Assembly (NCBI GenBank): GCA_000620205.1
Contig: JHVP01000001.1
Span: 496,001 to 560,000 of the forward strand
Reading direction: 5' to 3'
Origin: Geodermatophilaceae bacterium URHA0031
GTDB lineage: Bacteria > Actinomycetota > Actinomycetes > Mycobacteriales > Geodermatophilaceae
DNA length: 64,000 nucleotides
In this document: positions 25,199 through 34,701 of the stretch, in pieces
Position numbering within the stretch: position 1 is the first letter of the stretch
Layout: the number at the start of each line of letters is the position of its first letter
The notes under the pieces: generated by a model
The model's database searches: none
What the model saw: the letters and a program-made list of their open reading frames with translations, nothing else
What the model was told of the DNA's origin: nothing
Program-made: the position numbers and the translations under genes

Positions 25199-26245
25199 GT
25201 GGCGACTCCTGTGGGTGCTGATCCGGGGGTCGTCGGCCCCTACCTCGCGACCGCTCTCGGCGACGAGAAGTGGCGGTCGGTCCGCGTCGAGCTGATCGCC
25301 GCGGGCATGTCCAACCTCACCTACGTGGTGACCCCGGAGGGCGGCTCCGCGGACGACGCGGTCATCCTCCGACGGCCGCCCACGGGCGCCGTGCTGGCCA
25401 CCGCGCACGACATGGTCCGGGAGCACCGGGTCATCTCGGCCCTGGCCGACACCGCCGTCCCGGTGCCGCGCACGTTGCACCTGGCCACCGACACCTCGGT
25501 GCTCGGCGCCCCGTTCTACGTGATGGAGCGGGTGGTCGGCGTGCACGTCGTCACCGACCTGCCGCCGGGCTACGCCGACGAGCCGGCCGAGCGCCGCGCC
25601 GTCGCCGACGGGCTGATGGACGTCCTGGCAGACCTGCACGCCGTCGACCCGACCACGGTGGGCCTGGCCGACTTCGGCCGGCCGGCGGGCTTCCTGGAAC
25701 GCCAGGTGCGCCGGTGGACCAAGCAGTGGGACGCCACCCGGGACACCGAGCGTCCCGGGCTGGACGCCCTCGCCGCCCGGCTGGCCGAGACGGTGCCGAC
25801 CTCGCAGCGGTCCGGCATCACCCACGGCGACTACCGGCTCGACAACTGCCTGCTCGATCCGGACACCCCCGGCCGGATCCGCGCGGTGCTGGACTGGGAG
25901 ATGTCCACCCTCGGCGACCCGCTCACCGACCTGGGCATGTTGTTCGTCTACTGGCCGCAGGCTGGGGAGGACCGCGCGGTCTCGGTGAACTCCGTGTCGG
26001 CGCTGCCCGGCTTCCCGACCCGGCTGGAGCTCGCCGAGCGGTACGCCGGCCGCAGCGGGGCGGACCTGTCGGACCTCAACTGGTACGTGGGCTTCGCCTA
26101 CTTCAAGTTCGCCGCGATCATCGCCGGGATCGTCGCCCGGTCGGCCGCCGGCGCGATGGCCGGGAAGGACACCAGCGGCTACGCCGACCGCATCGACCCC
26201 TGCGTCGAGCTGGGACGCGCCGCGCTCGACGACGGTGCGCTGTAG
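25199..26245 (+). CDS. Phosphotransferase family protein (APH / acyl-CoA dehydrogenase FadE10-11 N-domain-like)
   Basis: A 348-residue protein-kinase-like phosphotransferase. Visible motifs: AAGMSNLTYVV (nucleotide loop), AVILRRPPTGAV (lysine region), the Brenner motif GITHGDYRLDNCLLDP with the catalytic Asp and metal-binding Asn, and AVLDWEMSTLGDPLTDLG with the DFG-equivalent Asp. This subgroup often acts near lipid metabolism, but no substrate can be assigned. GTG start behind TACCCT; the upstream open frame is a read-through. Confidence 0.9.
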   Translation: MATPVGADPGVVGPYLATALGDEKWRSVRVELIAAGMSNLTYVVTPEGGSADDAVILRRPPTGAVLATAHDMVREHRVISALADTAVPVPRTLHLATDTSVLGAPFYVMERVVGVHVVTDLPPGYADEPAERRAVADGLMDVLADLHAVDPTTVGLADFGRPAGFLERQVRRWTKQWDATRDTERPGLDALAARLAETVPTSQRSGITHGDYRLDNCLLDPDTPGRIRAVLDWEMSTLGDPLTDLGMLFVYWPQAGEDRAVSVNSVSALPGFPTRLELAERYAGRSGADLSDLNWYVGFAYFKFAAIIAGIVARSAAGAMAGKDTSGYADRIDPCVELGRAALDDGAL

Positions 26246-26261
26246 CCGACCCGGCCGCCGT

Positions 26262-26267
26262 TAGGGT
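26262..26267 (+). promoter_or_regulatory. -10 box upstream of a tiny leader ORF and the Cei-like gene
   Basis: TAGGGT, 7 nt, then GTG 26275. The spacing predicts a transcript that starts on the GTG of a ten-codon ORF rather than on the conserved gene. Confidence 0.45.
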
Positions 26268-26274
26268 CTGCCGC

Positions 26275-26307
26275 GTGTGCGATCCCGCTGACGTGGACCG
26301 ACCGTGA
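26275..26307 (+). CDS. Possible ten-codon leaderless leader ORF
   Basis: GTG TGC GAT CCC GCT GAC and four more codons, then TGA, reading M-C-D-P-A-D-V-D-R-P. The stop overlaps the GTG of the Cei-like gene (GTGA). If the mRNA is leaderless, ribosomes would load here and reinitiate downstream. A bare 5' UTR is the alternative. Confidence 0.35.
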   Translation: MCDPADVDRP

Positions 26308-26837
26308 GCGAGCCGACCGAGCGGCGCCCGGCCGGCGTCCGGCGGCGTCGGCCGATCCCCGCCCTCGCGTTCCTGCTGGTCCTCGCCGTCGGTGCGCTGG
26401 TCGTGTGGTGGAACGTCCTCACCGACGAGGAGACACGCAACGAGGCCCAGGCCGCCGCCTGCAGCAGCGCCAGCGCGGCACCCCAGTCGCTGGACCCCGC
26501 CACGGTCACGGTGCGCGTGCTGAACGCCAGCGACGTGGCCGGCAAGGCCGGCGAGGTGGCGACCACCCTGCAGAGCCGGGGGTTCGTGGTCGAGGAGATC
26601 GCGAACGACAACAGCGGCACCGAGGTGACCGGGGTGGGCGAGCTGCGGTTCGGCCCGCGCGGCAAGAGCACCGCCGAGTACCTGCAGCTGTACCTGCCGG
26701 GATCGACCCTCCGCCCCGACACCCGCGCCACCGCCGTCGTCGACGTCGTGATCGGCCCGGAGTTCGCCGGGCTGGCGACCGAGGACCAGGTGAACGCCGC
26801 ACTCGCGCCGATCGCCAGCGCCGAGAACGCCTGTTAA
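26304..26837 (+). CDS. Envelope integrity protein Cei-like, LytR_C domain
   Basis: A 177-residue membrane-anchored protein. A basic N-terminus (ERRPAGVRRRRPIPA) precedes one membrane helix (LAFLLVLAVGALVVWW), then an outside LytR_C domain: VTVRVLNASDVAGKAGEVA, LQSRGFVVEEIANDN, ATAVVDVVIGPEFAGL. It corresponds to Rv2700 (Cei), needed for cell-envelope integrity in mycobacteria; the same role is inferred. The GTG is fixed because an in-frame TGA lies just upstream. A perfect 11 bp stem hairpin follows two bases after the stop. Confidence 0.88.
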   Translation: MSEPTERRPAGVRRRRPIPALAFLLVLAVGALVVWWNVLTDEETRNEAQAAACSSASAAPQSLDPATVTVRVLNASDVAGKAGEVATTLQSRGFVVEEIANDNSGTEVTGVGELRFGPRGKSTAEYLQLYLPGSTLRPDTRATAVVDVVIGPEFAGLATEDQVNAALAPIASAENAC

Positions 26838-27040
26838 TGGGTGTCATCGCTCCGCGATGACACCGCGGCCAGGAGCCGTCCCGTGCAGGAGGCCCAGCGA
26901 AGACGGGTACGGACCCCGGCCGGAGGCCGTCCGCGGGCCGATCGCGGGGCCGGAGGCTCCCGACCTGTTCGGGGGCAACGGCTCAGCGACGGTCGGGCAC
27001 GGCCCGTGGCCGCGGTGCGATCCGGAGGATCGCCATGTGC
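26838..27040. repeat. Dispersed intergenic repeat, copy B, REPIN-like with two hairpin ends
   Basis: This copy fills the gap between the convergent Cei-like and suhB stops. Left end: hairpin GGTGTCATCGC-TCC-GCGATGACACC (26840-26864) running into ACCGCGGCCAGGAGCCGT. Right end, inverted: hairpin GCGATCC-GGA-GGATCGC (27017-27033) running into the near-identical 18-mer at 26999-27016. The core from 26903 matches copy A at 1331. Two inverted hairpin-plus-tag ends around a core is the REPIN layout. It probably also acts as a two-way terminator. Confidence 0.75.
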
Positions 27041-27859
27041 TCAGTGCAGGCGCTCCAGGAGGGCCACGAGGGGCTCGGCGATCGTCGGGGCGGCGACCAC
27101 CGCCATGGGCTGGGCGAAGGGGCGGTTCCCGGTGCCGGTGACCACCAGGCCGGCCTCGGCGGCCACGAGCGCACCGGCGGCGTGGTCCCAGGGCTTGAGG
27201 TCCAGCTCGTAGTAGGCGTCCACCCGGCCGGCGGCGGCCGAGCAGAGGTCCAGCGAGGCGCACCCGTTGCGGCGGATGTCGCGGACCTCGGTCAGCAGCT
27301 GGGCCACCACCGCACCCTGCGCCCGGCGCTGTTCGACGCGGTACCCGAACCCGGTGGCCACCAGCGCCTGCTCCAGCGACTGCGGCGCACTGCCGTGCAG
27401 CTGCATCGCGGCGGCCCCCGGGGCGGTCAGCCAGGCCCCCCGCCCGCGGACCGCGCTGAACAGCTCCCCGGTCGCCACGTTCAGCACCACCCCGACCTCG
27501 CTGCGCCCGTCGACCTCGGCGGCGATGGAGACGGCGTAGGCGGGCAGGCCGTAGAGGAAGTTGACCGTGCCGTCGATCGGGTCGACCACCCACCGGACGC
27601 CGCTGGTGCCCTCGCGGTCCGCGCCCTCCTCGCCCAGCACGCCGTCGTCGGGCCGGGCCTCGGTCAGCCGCCGCACGATGAGCGCCTCGCTCGCGGTGTC
27701 CACCGCGGTGACGACGTCGACCGGGCTGGACTTGGTGTCGACCTGGTCCGCGGCGGTGCTGCGGCCCGCCCCGACCAGCACCGCGGCCTCCTCGGCGGTG
27801 GCCCGGGCGAGCTCCAGCAGCTCGGTGTGCAGGTCGGGTGCGGTGCCGCCGGAGGTCAT
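27041..27859 (-). CDS. suhB: Inositol monophosphatase family protein (SuhB)
   Basis: A 272-residue Mg2+-dependent phosphatase that probably hydrolyses inositol-1-phosphate; inositol feeds mycothiol and phosphoinositides in actinobacteria. Metal-binding motifs are intact: the Glu in GVLGEEGAD, WVVDPIDGTVNFLYGLP (DPIDGT), and YELDLKPWDHAAGALV. Product specificity against other phosphates cannot be told. ATG at 27859. Divergent from ppgK, the Rv2701c/Rv2702 arrangement. Confidence 0.93.
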   Translation of the reverse strand: MTSGGTAPDLHTELLELARATAEEAAVLVGAGRSTAADQVDTKSSPVDVVTAVDTASEALIVRRLTEARPDDGVLGEEGADREGTSGVRWVVDPIDGTVNFLYGLPAYAVSIAAEVDGRSEVGVVLNVATGELFSAVRGRGAWLTAPGAAAMQLHGSAPQSLEQALVATGFGYRVEQRRAQGAVVAQLLTEVRDIRRNGCASLDLCSAAAGRVDAYYELDLKPWDHAAGALVAAEAGLVVTGTGNRPFAQPMAVVAAPTIAEPLVALLERLH

Positions 27860-27909
27860 CACGGAGAGGGATCCTGCCCGACCTGCGCGCCGGACGTCGT
27901 GAGTGTCGC

Positions 27910-27915
27910 TAGCCT
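27910..27915 (+). promoter_or_regulatory. -10 box of a predicted leaderless ppgK mRNA
   Basis: TAGCCT, 7 nt, then GTG 27923, the start expected from homologues. Confidence 0.5.
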
Positions 27916-27922
27916 GCCTCCC

Positions 27923-28666
27923 GTGCAGGGCTTCGGAGTGGACATCGGTGGCAGCGGCATCAAGGGTTGCGTGGTCGACCTGGACAAGGGCGAGCTGGTC
28001 GGTGATCGGGTGCGCATCCCGACGCCGCAGCCGGCGCTGCCCGACCCGGTCTACGGCGTGGTGGCCGACATCGTCGGCCAGTTCTCCTGGGAGGGGCGCA
28101 TCGGCGTCACCTATCCCGGGGTGATGAAGCACGGCGTGACGTTCACCGCCGCCAACATGGACAAGTCGTGGGTCGGCACCGACATGGCCAAGGGCCTCGA
28201 GGCGGTGATCCCGGGCACCGTGCAGACGCTGAACGACGCCGACGCGGCCGGGATCGCCGAGATGGCCTACGGCGCCGGCAAGGGCGAGCGCGGCCTCGTG
28301 CTGATGCTCACCTTCGGCACCGGCATCGGCAGCGCGCTGTTCATCGACGGGACCCTGGTGCCCAACACCGAGTTCGGGCACATCGAGGTCGACGGCCACG
28401 ACGGGGAGAAGCGCGCCTCTGCCTCGGCCCGCGAGCGCGAGGAGCTCAGCTACGCGCACTGGGCCAAGCGCGTGGACCGCTACCTGGACACCCTCGAGCG
28501 GAGCCTGTGGCCCGACCTGATCATCGTGGGAGGCGGGGTCAGCAAGAAGTCGGAGAAGTGGGTGCCGCTGCTGTCCACCCGCACCCGGGTGGTGCCCGCC
28601 GAGCTGCTCAACGACGCCGGCATCGTCGGGGCCGCACTCGCCGCGGAGCAGCACATCGGCCAGTGA
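27923..28666 (+). CDS. ppgK: Polyphosphate glucokinase
   Basis: A 247-residue ROK-family kinase that phosphorylates glucose with polyphosphate or ATP, feeding glycolysis. Motifs: [17 protein letters not shown] (phosphate 1), [11 protein letters not shown] with the catalytic Asp, [17 protein letters not shown] (phosphate 2), and [32 protein letters not shown] is the C-terminal signature. GTG at 27923 follows TAGCCT by 7 nt; the open frame further upstream overlaps suhB and is not coding. Directly upstream of rpoD as in Rv2702-Rv2703. Confidence 0.94.
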   Translation: MQGFGVDIGGSGIKGCVVDLDKGELVGDRVRIPTPQPALPDPVYGVVADIVGQFSWEGRIGVTYPGVMKHGVTFTAANMDKSWVGTDMAKGLEAVIPGTVQTLNDADAAGIAEMAYGAGKGERGLVLMLTFGTGIGSALFIDGTLVPNTEFGHIEVDGHDGEKRASASAREREELSYAHWAKRVDRYLDTLERSLWPDLIIVGGGVSKKSEKWVPLLSTRTRVVPAELLNDAGIVGAALAAEQHIGQ

Positions 28667-28721
28667 CGCCCCCCGGTGGGGGTGGCACGCAGGCCATCCG
28701 GCCGCTCCCGGCACAGAACCG

Positions 28722-28750
28722 GTGGACCGCCGCGTGGGCGTCGTTACAAT
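28722..28750 (+). promoter_or_regulatory. rpoD promoter
   Basis: GTGGAC (28722-28727), 17 nt, TACAAT (28745-28750), the best -10 in the window. It predicts a leader of about 185 nt before the rpoD GTG at 28942. The leader contains ACACCG-CA-CGGTGT and ends with GGAAGGAA. I see no known leader motif. Confidence 0.6.
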
Positions 28751-28941
28751 GGAGGAGCCCCACCGCGTCAACCCCCAGCCAGCAGGTCATCCCCCTCTCC
28801 CAGCACGGTGAAACACCGCACGGTGTGTCACCCCATCGGGCCTGGCGGTGGGCCGCTCAGCCGGGTGCGGCGCGGGGCCGCTGCCCGCGGGCCACACGGT
28901 CCTCGAGGAACGCACCGCAGTTGTACGGGAAGGAACCCTGA

Positions 28942-30288
<1,347 letters not shown>

Positions 30289-30326
30289 CCGCACCGGCCC
30301 CACCGGGGGCCGAACACACGGCTACC

Positions 30327-30358
30327 GCGGCCGGGCGCCCCGACGGGCGCCCGGCCGC
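30327..30358 (+). terminator. rpoD terminator hairpin
   Basis: A perfect 14 bp stem, GCGGCCGGGCGCCC/GGGCGCCCGGCCGC, with loop CGAC, 39 nt after the rpoD stop. No T-tract. Confidence 0.8.
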
Positions 30359-30441
30359 AGTCCGCTCCGGGGTGGTCACCTCCCCGACGAAGTGGTTGAT
30401 CCGCGCGACGAAGGACCTTCCGCCCAGGTCAGGTGGCTGCT

Positions 30442-30447
30442 TAGCAT
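30442..30447 (+). promoter_or_regulatory. -10 box of a predicted leaderless acyltransferase mRNA
   Basis: TAGCAT, 7 nt, then ATG 30455. Confidence 0.45.
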
Positions 30448-30454
30448 CCCGCCC

Positions 30455-31681
30455 ATGCTCCCGAGGCGACGCACAGGATCGAGGGCCGGTGGCCGGAACG
30501 AGGTCGACGGCCGGCTCCCTGCGGCTGGGGGGTCGGTCGGGGCCACACCGGCGAGCCGTCAGTTGTCCGCCATCCCGGCCCTCGACGGGCTCCGCGCGCT
30601 CGCCGTCCTCGGCACCGCGGCGGTCCACCTCGCTCCCGGCCACGTCCCTGGCGGCTTCGTCGGAGTGGACGTCTTCTTCGTCCTGAGCGGCTTCCTGATC
30701 ACCAGCCTGCTCCTCGGTGAGCACGCGCTGCGGAGCCGGATCGACCTGCGCGAGTTCTACGTGCGACGGCTCCGCCGCCTCTACCCCGCGCTGCTCGCCG
30801 TGCTGGCCGTCATCACCGGGTGGGTCCTCGTCCGGGCCGGCACCCACCCGTGGCGCGTCGAGCTGGCCGCGGTGGCCGTCAGCGCCGGGTACGTCCTCAA
30901 CTGGGCCGGTGTCGCCGGTCACGACGCACCCTGGCAGATGGACCACCTGTGGTCCCTCGGCGTCGAGGAGCAGTTCTACCTGGTCATCCCGGTCATGCTC
31001 ATCCTGGTCCTGGGCCGCGGTGTCCGTGGTCGGTCGTTGACCACCCTCTTCGGGACCCTCGCGGTCTGCTCGGCCGTGCTCGGTGCGGCCTCCTGGTTGG
31101 TGTGGCACCAGGTCGGGGTCTCCTACCTCGGCACGCCCTTCCACGCCTGCGGTCTGCTCGCCGGCTGCGCCCTGGGTGCCGCCTACGTCCACCGGGTGGG
31201 CGACCGCCGCCTGGCGCGTCTCGGCCGCGACAGGCGCGTGCCCTGGCTGTGCCTGGTCGGGCTCCTGGCGCTTGCGTTCGGCATCGACCTGGACTCGGGT
31301 CAGGCGTTCCTCTGGGGCATCCCCGCGGCCAGCGCGCTCGCCGCGGTCCTGGTCGCCAGCCTCCTGCTGTCCTCAACGGCGGAGAACGGGCGCGGCCTCC
31401 GGGCGGTGCTGCGACACCCGGTCAGCGTCCAGGTCGGCAGGCGGAGCTACTCGCTGTACCTGTGGCAGAACCCGGTCATGTGGGCCCTCACCGGGCCGCT
31501 CCACCATGCCGCGCTGGGCCTGGTCGTCGTCGTCAACCTCGTGGTGACCGCCGTTCTGGCCGAGGTCAGCTACCGCTTCGTCGAACGTCGCTGGTTGCCG
31601 GCCCGCACCGAACCCGCCGTCGGGGCACCGGCACGGGCGTCCTCAGGCCCAGGGAGTGCGAGGGCCGGCCGTGCTGTGTGA
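30455..31681 (+). CDS. Acyltransferase-3 family membrane O-acyltransferase
   Basis: A 408-residue polytopic membrane enzyme of the OafA/NodX type, which transfers acetyl or other acyl groups to cell-surface glycans. Family motifs: PALDGLRALAVLGTAAVHLA with the conserved region around the expected His, GGFVGVDVFFVLSGFLITSL, FYVRRLRRLYPALLAVL, and WSLGVEEQFYLVIPVMLIL. About ten membrane helices; no SGNH domain is attached. Located between rpoD and DUF7455, where the ancestral order has other genes, so it is probably an accessory insertion. Substrate unknown; ATG just after TAGCAT. Confidence 0.9.
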   Translation: MLPRRRTGSRAGGRNEVDGRLPAAGGSVGATPASRQLSAIPALDGLRALAVLGTAAVHLAPGHVPGGFVGVDVFFVLSGFLITSLLLGEHALRSRIDLREFYVRRLRRLYPALLAVLAVITGWVLVRAGTHPWRVELAAVAVSAGYVLNWAGVAGHDAPWQMDHLWSLGVEEQFYLVIPVMLILVLGRGVRGRSLTTLFGTLAVCSAVLGAASWLVWHQVGVSYLGTPFHACGLLAGCALGAAYVHRVGDRRLARLGRDRRVPWLCLVGLLALAFGIDLDSGQAFLWGIPAASALAAVLVASLLLSSTAENGRGLRAVLRHPVSVQVGRRSYSLYLWQNPVMWALTGPLHHAALGLVVVVNLVVTAVLAEVSYRFVERRWLPARTEPAVGAPARASSGPGSARAGRAV

Positions 31682-31968
31682 ACGGCAGATGACGATCCGG
31701 TCCCATCGGGTGACTGCGCTGTGTACGACGGCACGTGCCGGGTAGACGGCGTAGCGTGGGTGAGGTCAGAACAGCAGCGGACCCACAGCCGGCCCCGGCC
31801 GGTGATCGAGCAAGACAGCACGTGCACCACCCGGACCCAGTTCCGAAACCAGTGACGTCCCCTGCTGGACCGTTCCACCGCACCTGTTCGTGTCACGACC
31901 GCATCTCTTTCCGCGCGTCGGTGCACATCGGGGGCCGGAACGGGAACACGAGGGGCCATCCTGGCGCT
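31682..31968. other. Intergenic region upstream of the DUF7455 leader
   Basis: GC content is slightly lower here and coding rhythm is lost. It contains TAGCGT near 31750 and the self-complementary GGCCCCGGCC. CATCCT at 31957-31962 stands 6 nt before a GTG and may be the -10 of the DUF7455 transcript. A weak open frame from 31735 runs through it without coding features. Confidence 0.4.
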
Positions 31969-32019
31969 GTGCAGGAGGCCGATCCGCAGTCGCGGGTCCG
32001 TGCGGTAGAGAGCGAGTGA
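31969..32019 (+). CDS. Possible 16-codon leaderless leader ORF before DUF7455
   Basis: GTG at 31969 opens a 16-codon frame (M-Q-E-A-D-P-Q-S-R-V-R-A-V-E-S-E) whose TGA overlaps the ATG of DUF7455 (TGATG). CATCCT ends 6 nt before the GTG, matching the spacing of other leaderless starts. It may serve only to deliver ribosomes to the next start; the peptide itself shows no motif. Confidence 0.35.
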   Translation: MQEADPQSRVRAVESE

Positions 32020-32243
32020 TGAGCCAGATGACCCAGACGCTGACGACGACCCCGCCCACCGAAGATCTCGTCGTTCCCTTCCACTGCGACCGCTGCGGTG
32101 CTCTGGCCAAGGTGCGAGTGGTCCTCCCCAGCGGCAGCGACCTCGTCTTCTGCGGGCACCACGCCCGTGAGTACGACAGCAAGCTCCGCGACATCGCCGT
32201 CGACATCATCGACACAGACGGCGAGGCGCGCGTCTCCGACTGA
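32019..32243 (+). CDS. DUF7455 small zinc-ribbon-like protein
   Basis: A 74-residue protein of the DUF7455 type found near sigA/sigB in actinobacteria. The core reads FHCDRCGALAKVRVVLPSGS followed by DLVFCGHHAREYDSKL; the CxxC and C-x2-H set should hold one metal ion. The N-terminus is Thr-rich. Function unknown. The start overlaps a short upstream frame by one base. VanW follows 26 nt later and could be co-transcribed. Confidence 0.85.
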   Translation: MSQMTQTLTTTPPTEDLVVPFHCDRCGALAKVRVVLPSGSDLVFCGHHAREYDSKLRDIAVDIIDTDGEARVSD

Positions 32244-32269
32244 GTGGGGCAACTATCGTCGCGCCAGCG

Positions 32270-34624
32270 ATGAAGCCCTCACCCGACGAAGCCGCCGACG
32301 CTCCGGACCCGCACCGCGGGAACGGGGGGTCGGCGGCTTCGTCGTCCCCGGGACCGGCCGCCGGTCTCCCCCGAGCCGGAGACCGATCGATGCCGCAGGA
32401 CCCTCCGCGGGACGCCGCCGACACGGTGCGCCTGCAGCCGGACGGCACCATCGGCGGCAACCGCAGCGCACCGCCGGTGCCCCCGTCGTCCGGTCCCGCC
32501 GCGCCGGGATCCGGCGGAATGGCCGCGCCTGCGGCCGGGGCGCAGGACACCGACCCGTCGGACACCCAGCTGATCCCGCCCGTCCCTGGTGACACCCCGA
32601 CGGACGCTGCCCCGACGGACGGTGCCGACCGGGATCAGTCGGACACCCAGGTCATCGGCCCGGCGCCCGAGGACCACGCCCCGCCCTCCGACGACAGCCG
32701 GCTGAGCGCATCCCCGGTCGACCCGGGCACCACGGTCAAGCCAGGCACCACGGGCGACCCAGGCACCCCGGTCGACCCAGACACCGCGGACGGGCCGCCG
32801 TCGGGCGGTCCGTGGTGGCGGCGCCGCGCGGTGCTCGTCCCCGCCGCAGCCGTTCTCGTCCTGGGGGCCGCCTACGGGGCCGACCTGCTCGCCGCCGGCG
32901 ATGACGTCCCGCGCGGCACGGTGGTGGCAGGTCTGGAGCTGGGCGGCCTGTCCCCCGCGGCGGCCTCCGACCGGCTGGAGAGCGACCTCGCGCCCCGGGT
33001 CGTCGTCGACCGCCCGCTGGTCGCCGACGGCGTGGAGGGCCTGCTGCACCCCCCGGCCGCCGGCATCGCGCTGGACGTGCCGGGCACCGTCGACGCCGTC
33101 GACGACCAGCCGCTCAACCCGTGGACCCGGCTCACCTCACTGTTCTCCGACCGCACCGTCGACCCCGTGCTGACCGTCGACCGGACCTCGCTGGACGCCC
33201 AGGTCGAGCAGTTGGCCACCACGGTGGACCGCACCCCGGTCGACGCCACGATCACCCTCGACGGCACCACCCCCTCGCTCGTCGAGCCCGTGGTGGGCCG
33301 AACGCTGGACCGCGACGGCGCCGTCGACGCCATCACCGCGGCGGTCGCCTCCGCAGCCGACCCGGCGTCCCCCGTCGACCTGCCCGTGGACATCGTCCCG
33401 GTGCGGGTCGAGGCGGCCGAGGCCCAGCGCGTGCTGGACGAGACGGTCACCCCGGCGCTGGCCGCCCCGGTCACCGTCGCGGGCACCGACGGTGCGGACC
33501 CCGTCGACGTCCCGGAGAGCGCGATCGCCGCCGCGCTGACCTTCACCCCCCAGGACGACGGCAGCCTCGCCGTCGCGGTCGACCCGGCGGCGCTGCAGAC
33601 CGCCATGGGCGAGGACTTCGCCGCCTTCGGCTCCCCCGCGCAGGACGCCCGCTTCGAGGTGACCGGGGACTCCATCTCCGTCGTCCCCTCGGTCGACGGT
33701 CAGGGCATCGACCCCACCGAGCTGGCCGGCCAGCTGCTGCCCGTGCTGGACGACCCGGCGCCCCGCTCGGTCACCCCCACGCTCGGGCCGGTGCCGGCCG
33801 CGTTCACCACCGAGCAGGCGCAGGCGCTGGGCATCACCGAGCAGGTCAGCACCTTCACCACCAGGTTCACCAACTCCGCCAGCGGGACCAACATCCGGGT
33901 GGTCGCCGAGGAGGTGGACGGCGCGCTGGTGAAGCCGGGTGAGACCTTCAGCCTCAACGACTTCACCGGCCCCCGCGGGACCGCGCAGGGGTACGTGCCG
34001 GCAGCGGTCATCAGCGGCGGCGAGCTGTCCCAGGCGGTCGGCGGTGGGATCAGCCAGTTCGCCACGACGATGTTCAACGCCGTCTTCTTCGCCGGACTCG
34101 AGGACGTCTACCACAAGCCGCACAGCTTCTACATCAGCCGGTACCCGGCCGGCCGCGAGGCGACGGTCTACGAGGGCGCGATCGACCTGCAGTGGAAGAA
34201 CGACACCGACACCGGCATCTACGTGCAGACCGAGTGGGTCCCCGGTGCGCTGACCGTGACGTTCTGGGGGACCAAGCACTACGAGATCGAGTCGGTCAGC
34301 GGGCCGCGACGCAACCTCCGGGAGCCCGCGGTCCAGGACAAGGTCGACGACGGCAACTGCACCGCGCAGTCGGGCTCCACCGGCTTCGACATCACCGTCA
34401 CCCGGGTGTTCAAGGACCCGACCACCGGGGCCGAGCTCCGCCGCGAGGACTTCGACACCCACTACGCCGCCGAGGCGGTCATCCACTGCGTCCCGCCGGC
34501 CGATCCGGCCGCGGGACAGCCGGCCACCGCGAGCACCCCCGCCCCGGCGACACCGGCCGGGCGGCGTCCCGGTGCCCGGCCCGCTGCCGACGTCCGCGCC
34601 CGCGCACGTCGGCGACGCCGCTGA
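32270..34624 (+). CDS. VanW-domain cell-wall-associated membrane protein
   Basis: A 784-residue protein. The first 180 residues are a Pro/Thr-rich cytoplasmic region with repeated SDTQLIPP, SDTQVIGP and DPGT-type units. One membrane helix follows (RRRAVLVPAAAVLVLGAAYG). The outside part carries two peptidoglycan-binding-like domains (PG_binding_4; for example DRDGAVDAITAAVASAADPA) and then a VanW domain with PGETFSLNDFTGPR, GGGISQFATTMFNAVFFAGL and YPAGREATVYEGAIDLQWKN. The tail is Ala/Pro/Arg-rich. It probably acts on or senses peptidoglycan; no enzyme activity is established for VanW. Confidence 0.9.
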   Translation: MKPSPDEAADAPDPHRGNGGSAASSSPGPAAGLPRAGDRSMPQDPPRDAADTVRLQPDGTIGGNRSAPPVPPSSGPAAPGSGGMAAPAAGAQDTDPSDTQLIPPVPGDTPTDAAPTDGADRDQSDTQVIGPAPEDHAPPSDDSRLSASPVDPGTTVKPGTTGDPGTPVDPDTADGPPSGGPWWRRRAVLVPAAAVLVLGAAYGADLLAAGDDVPRGTVVAGLELGGLSPAAASDRLESDLAPRVVVDRPLVADGVEGLLHPPAAGIALDVPGTVDAVDDQPLNPWTRLTSLFSDRTVDPVLTVDRTSLDAQVEQLATTVDRTPVDATITLDGTTPSLVEPVVGRTLDRDGAVDAITAAVASAADPASPVDLPVDIVPVRVEAAEAQRVLDETVTPALAAPVTVAGTDGADPVDVPESAIAAALTFTPQDDGSLAVAVDPAALQTAMGEDFAAFGSPAQDARFEVTGDSISVVPSVDGQGIDPTELAGQLLPVLDDPAPRSVTPTLGPVPAAFTTEQAQALGITEQVSTFTTRFTNSASGTNIRVVAEEVDGALVKPGETFSLNDFTGPRGTAQGYVPAAVISGGELSQAVGGGISQFATTMFNAVFFAGLEDVYHKPHSFYISRYPAGREATVYEGAIDLQWKNDTDTGIYVQTEWVPGALTVTFWGTKHYEIESVSGPRRNLREPAVQDKVDDGNCTAQSGSTGFDITVTRVFKDPTTGAELRREDFDTHYAAEAVIHCVPPADPAAGQPATASTPAPATPAGRRPGARPAADVRARARRRRR

Positions 34625-34689
34625 GCCCGTGGCCCCCCTCCGGGTGGGTGTCCGCAGGTCAGCCGCGCCCGTCCGCCGGAGCGGCCGTG

Positions 34690-34695
34690 CACACT
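34690..34695 (+). promoter_or_regulatory. -10-like box before the YihY gene
   Basis: CACACT, 6 nt, then GTG 34702, the same hexamer and spacing as before the gene at 15178. Confidence 0.35.
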
Positions 34696-34701
34696 GGGGC
34701 T

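Noticed and set aside
28757-28941. Possible riboswitch or leader peptide in the long rpoD leader
   Set aside because: Only a 6 bp stem (ACACCG-CA-CGGTGT) and no known conserved element could be seen.
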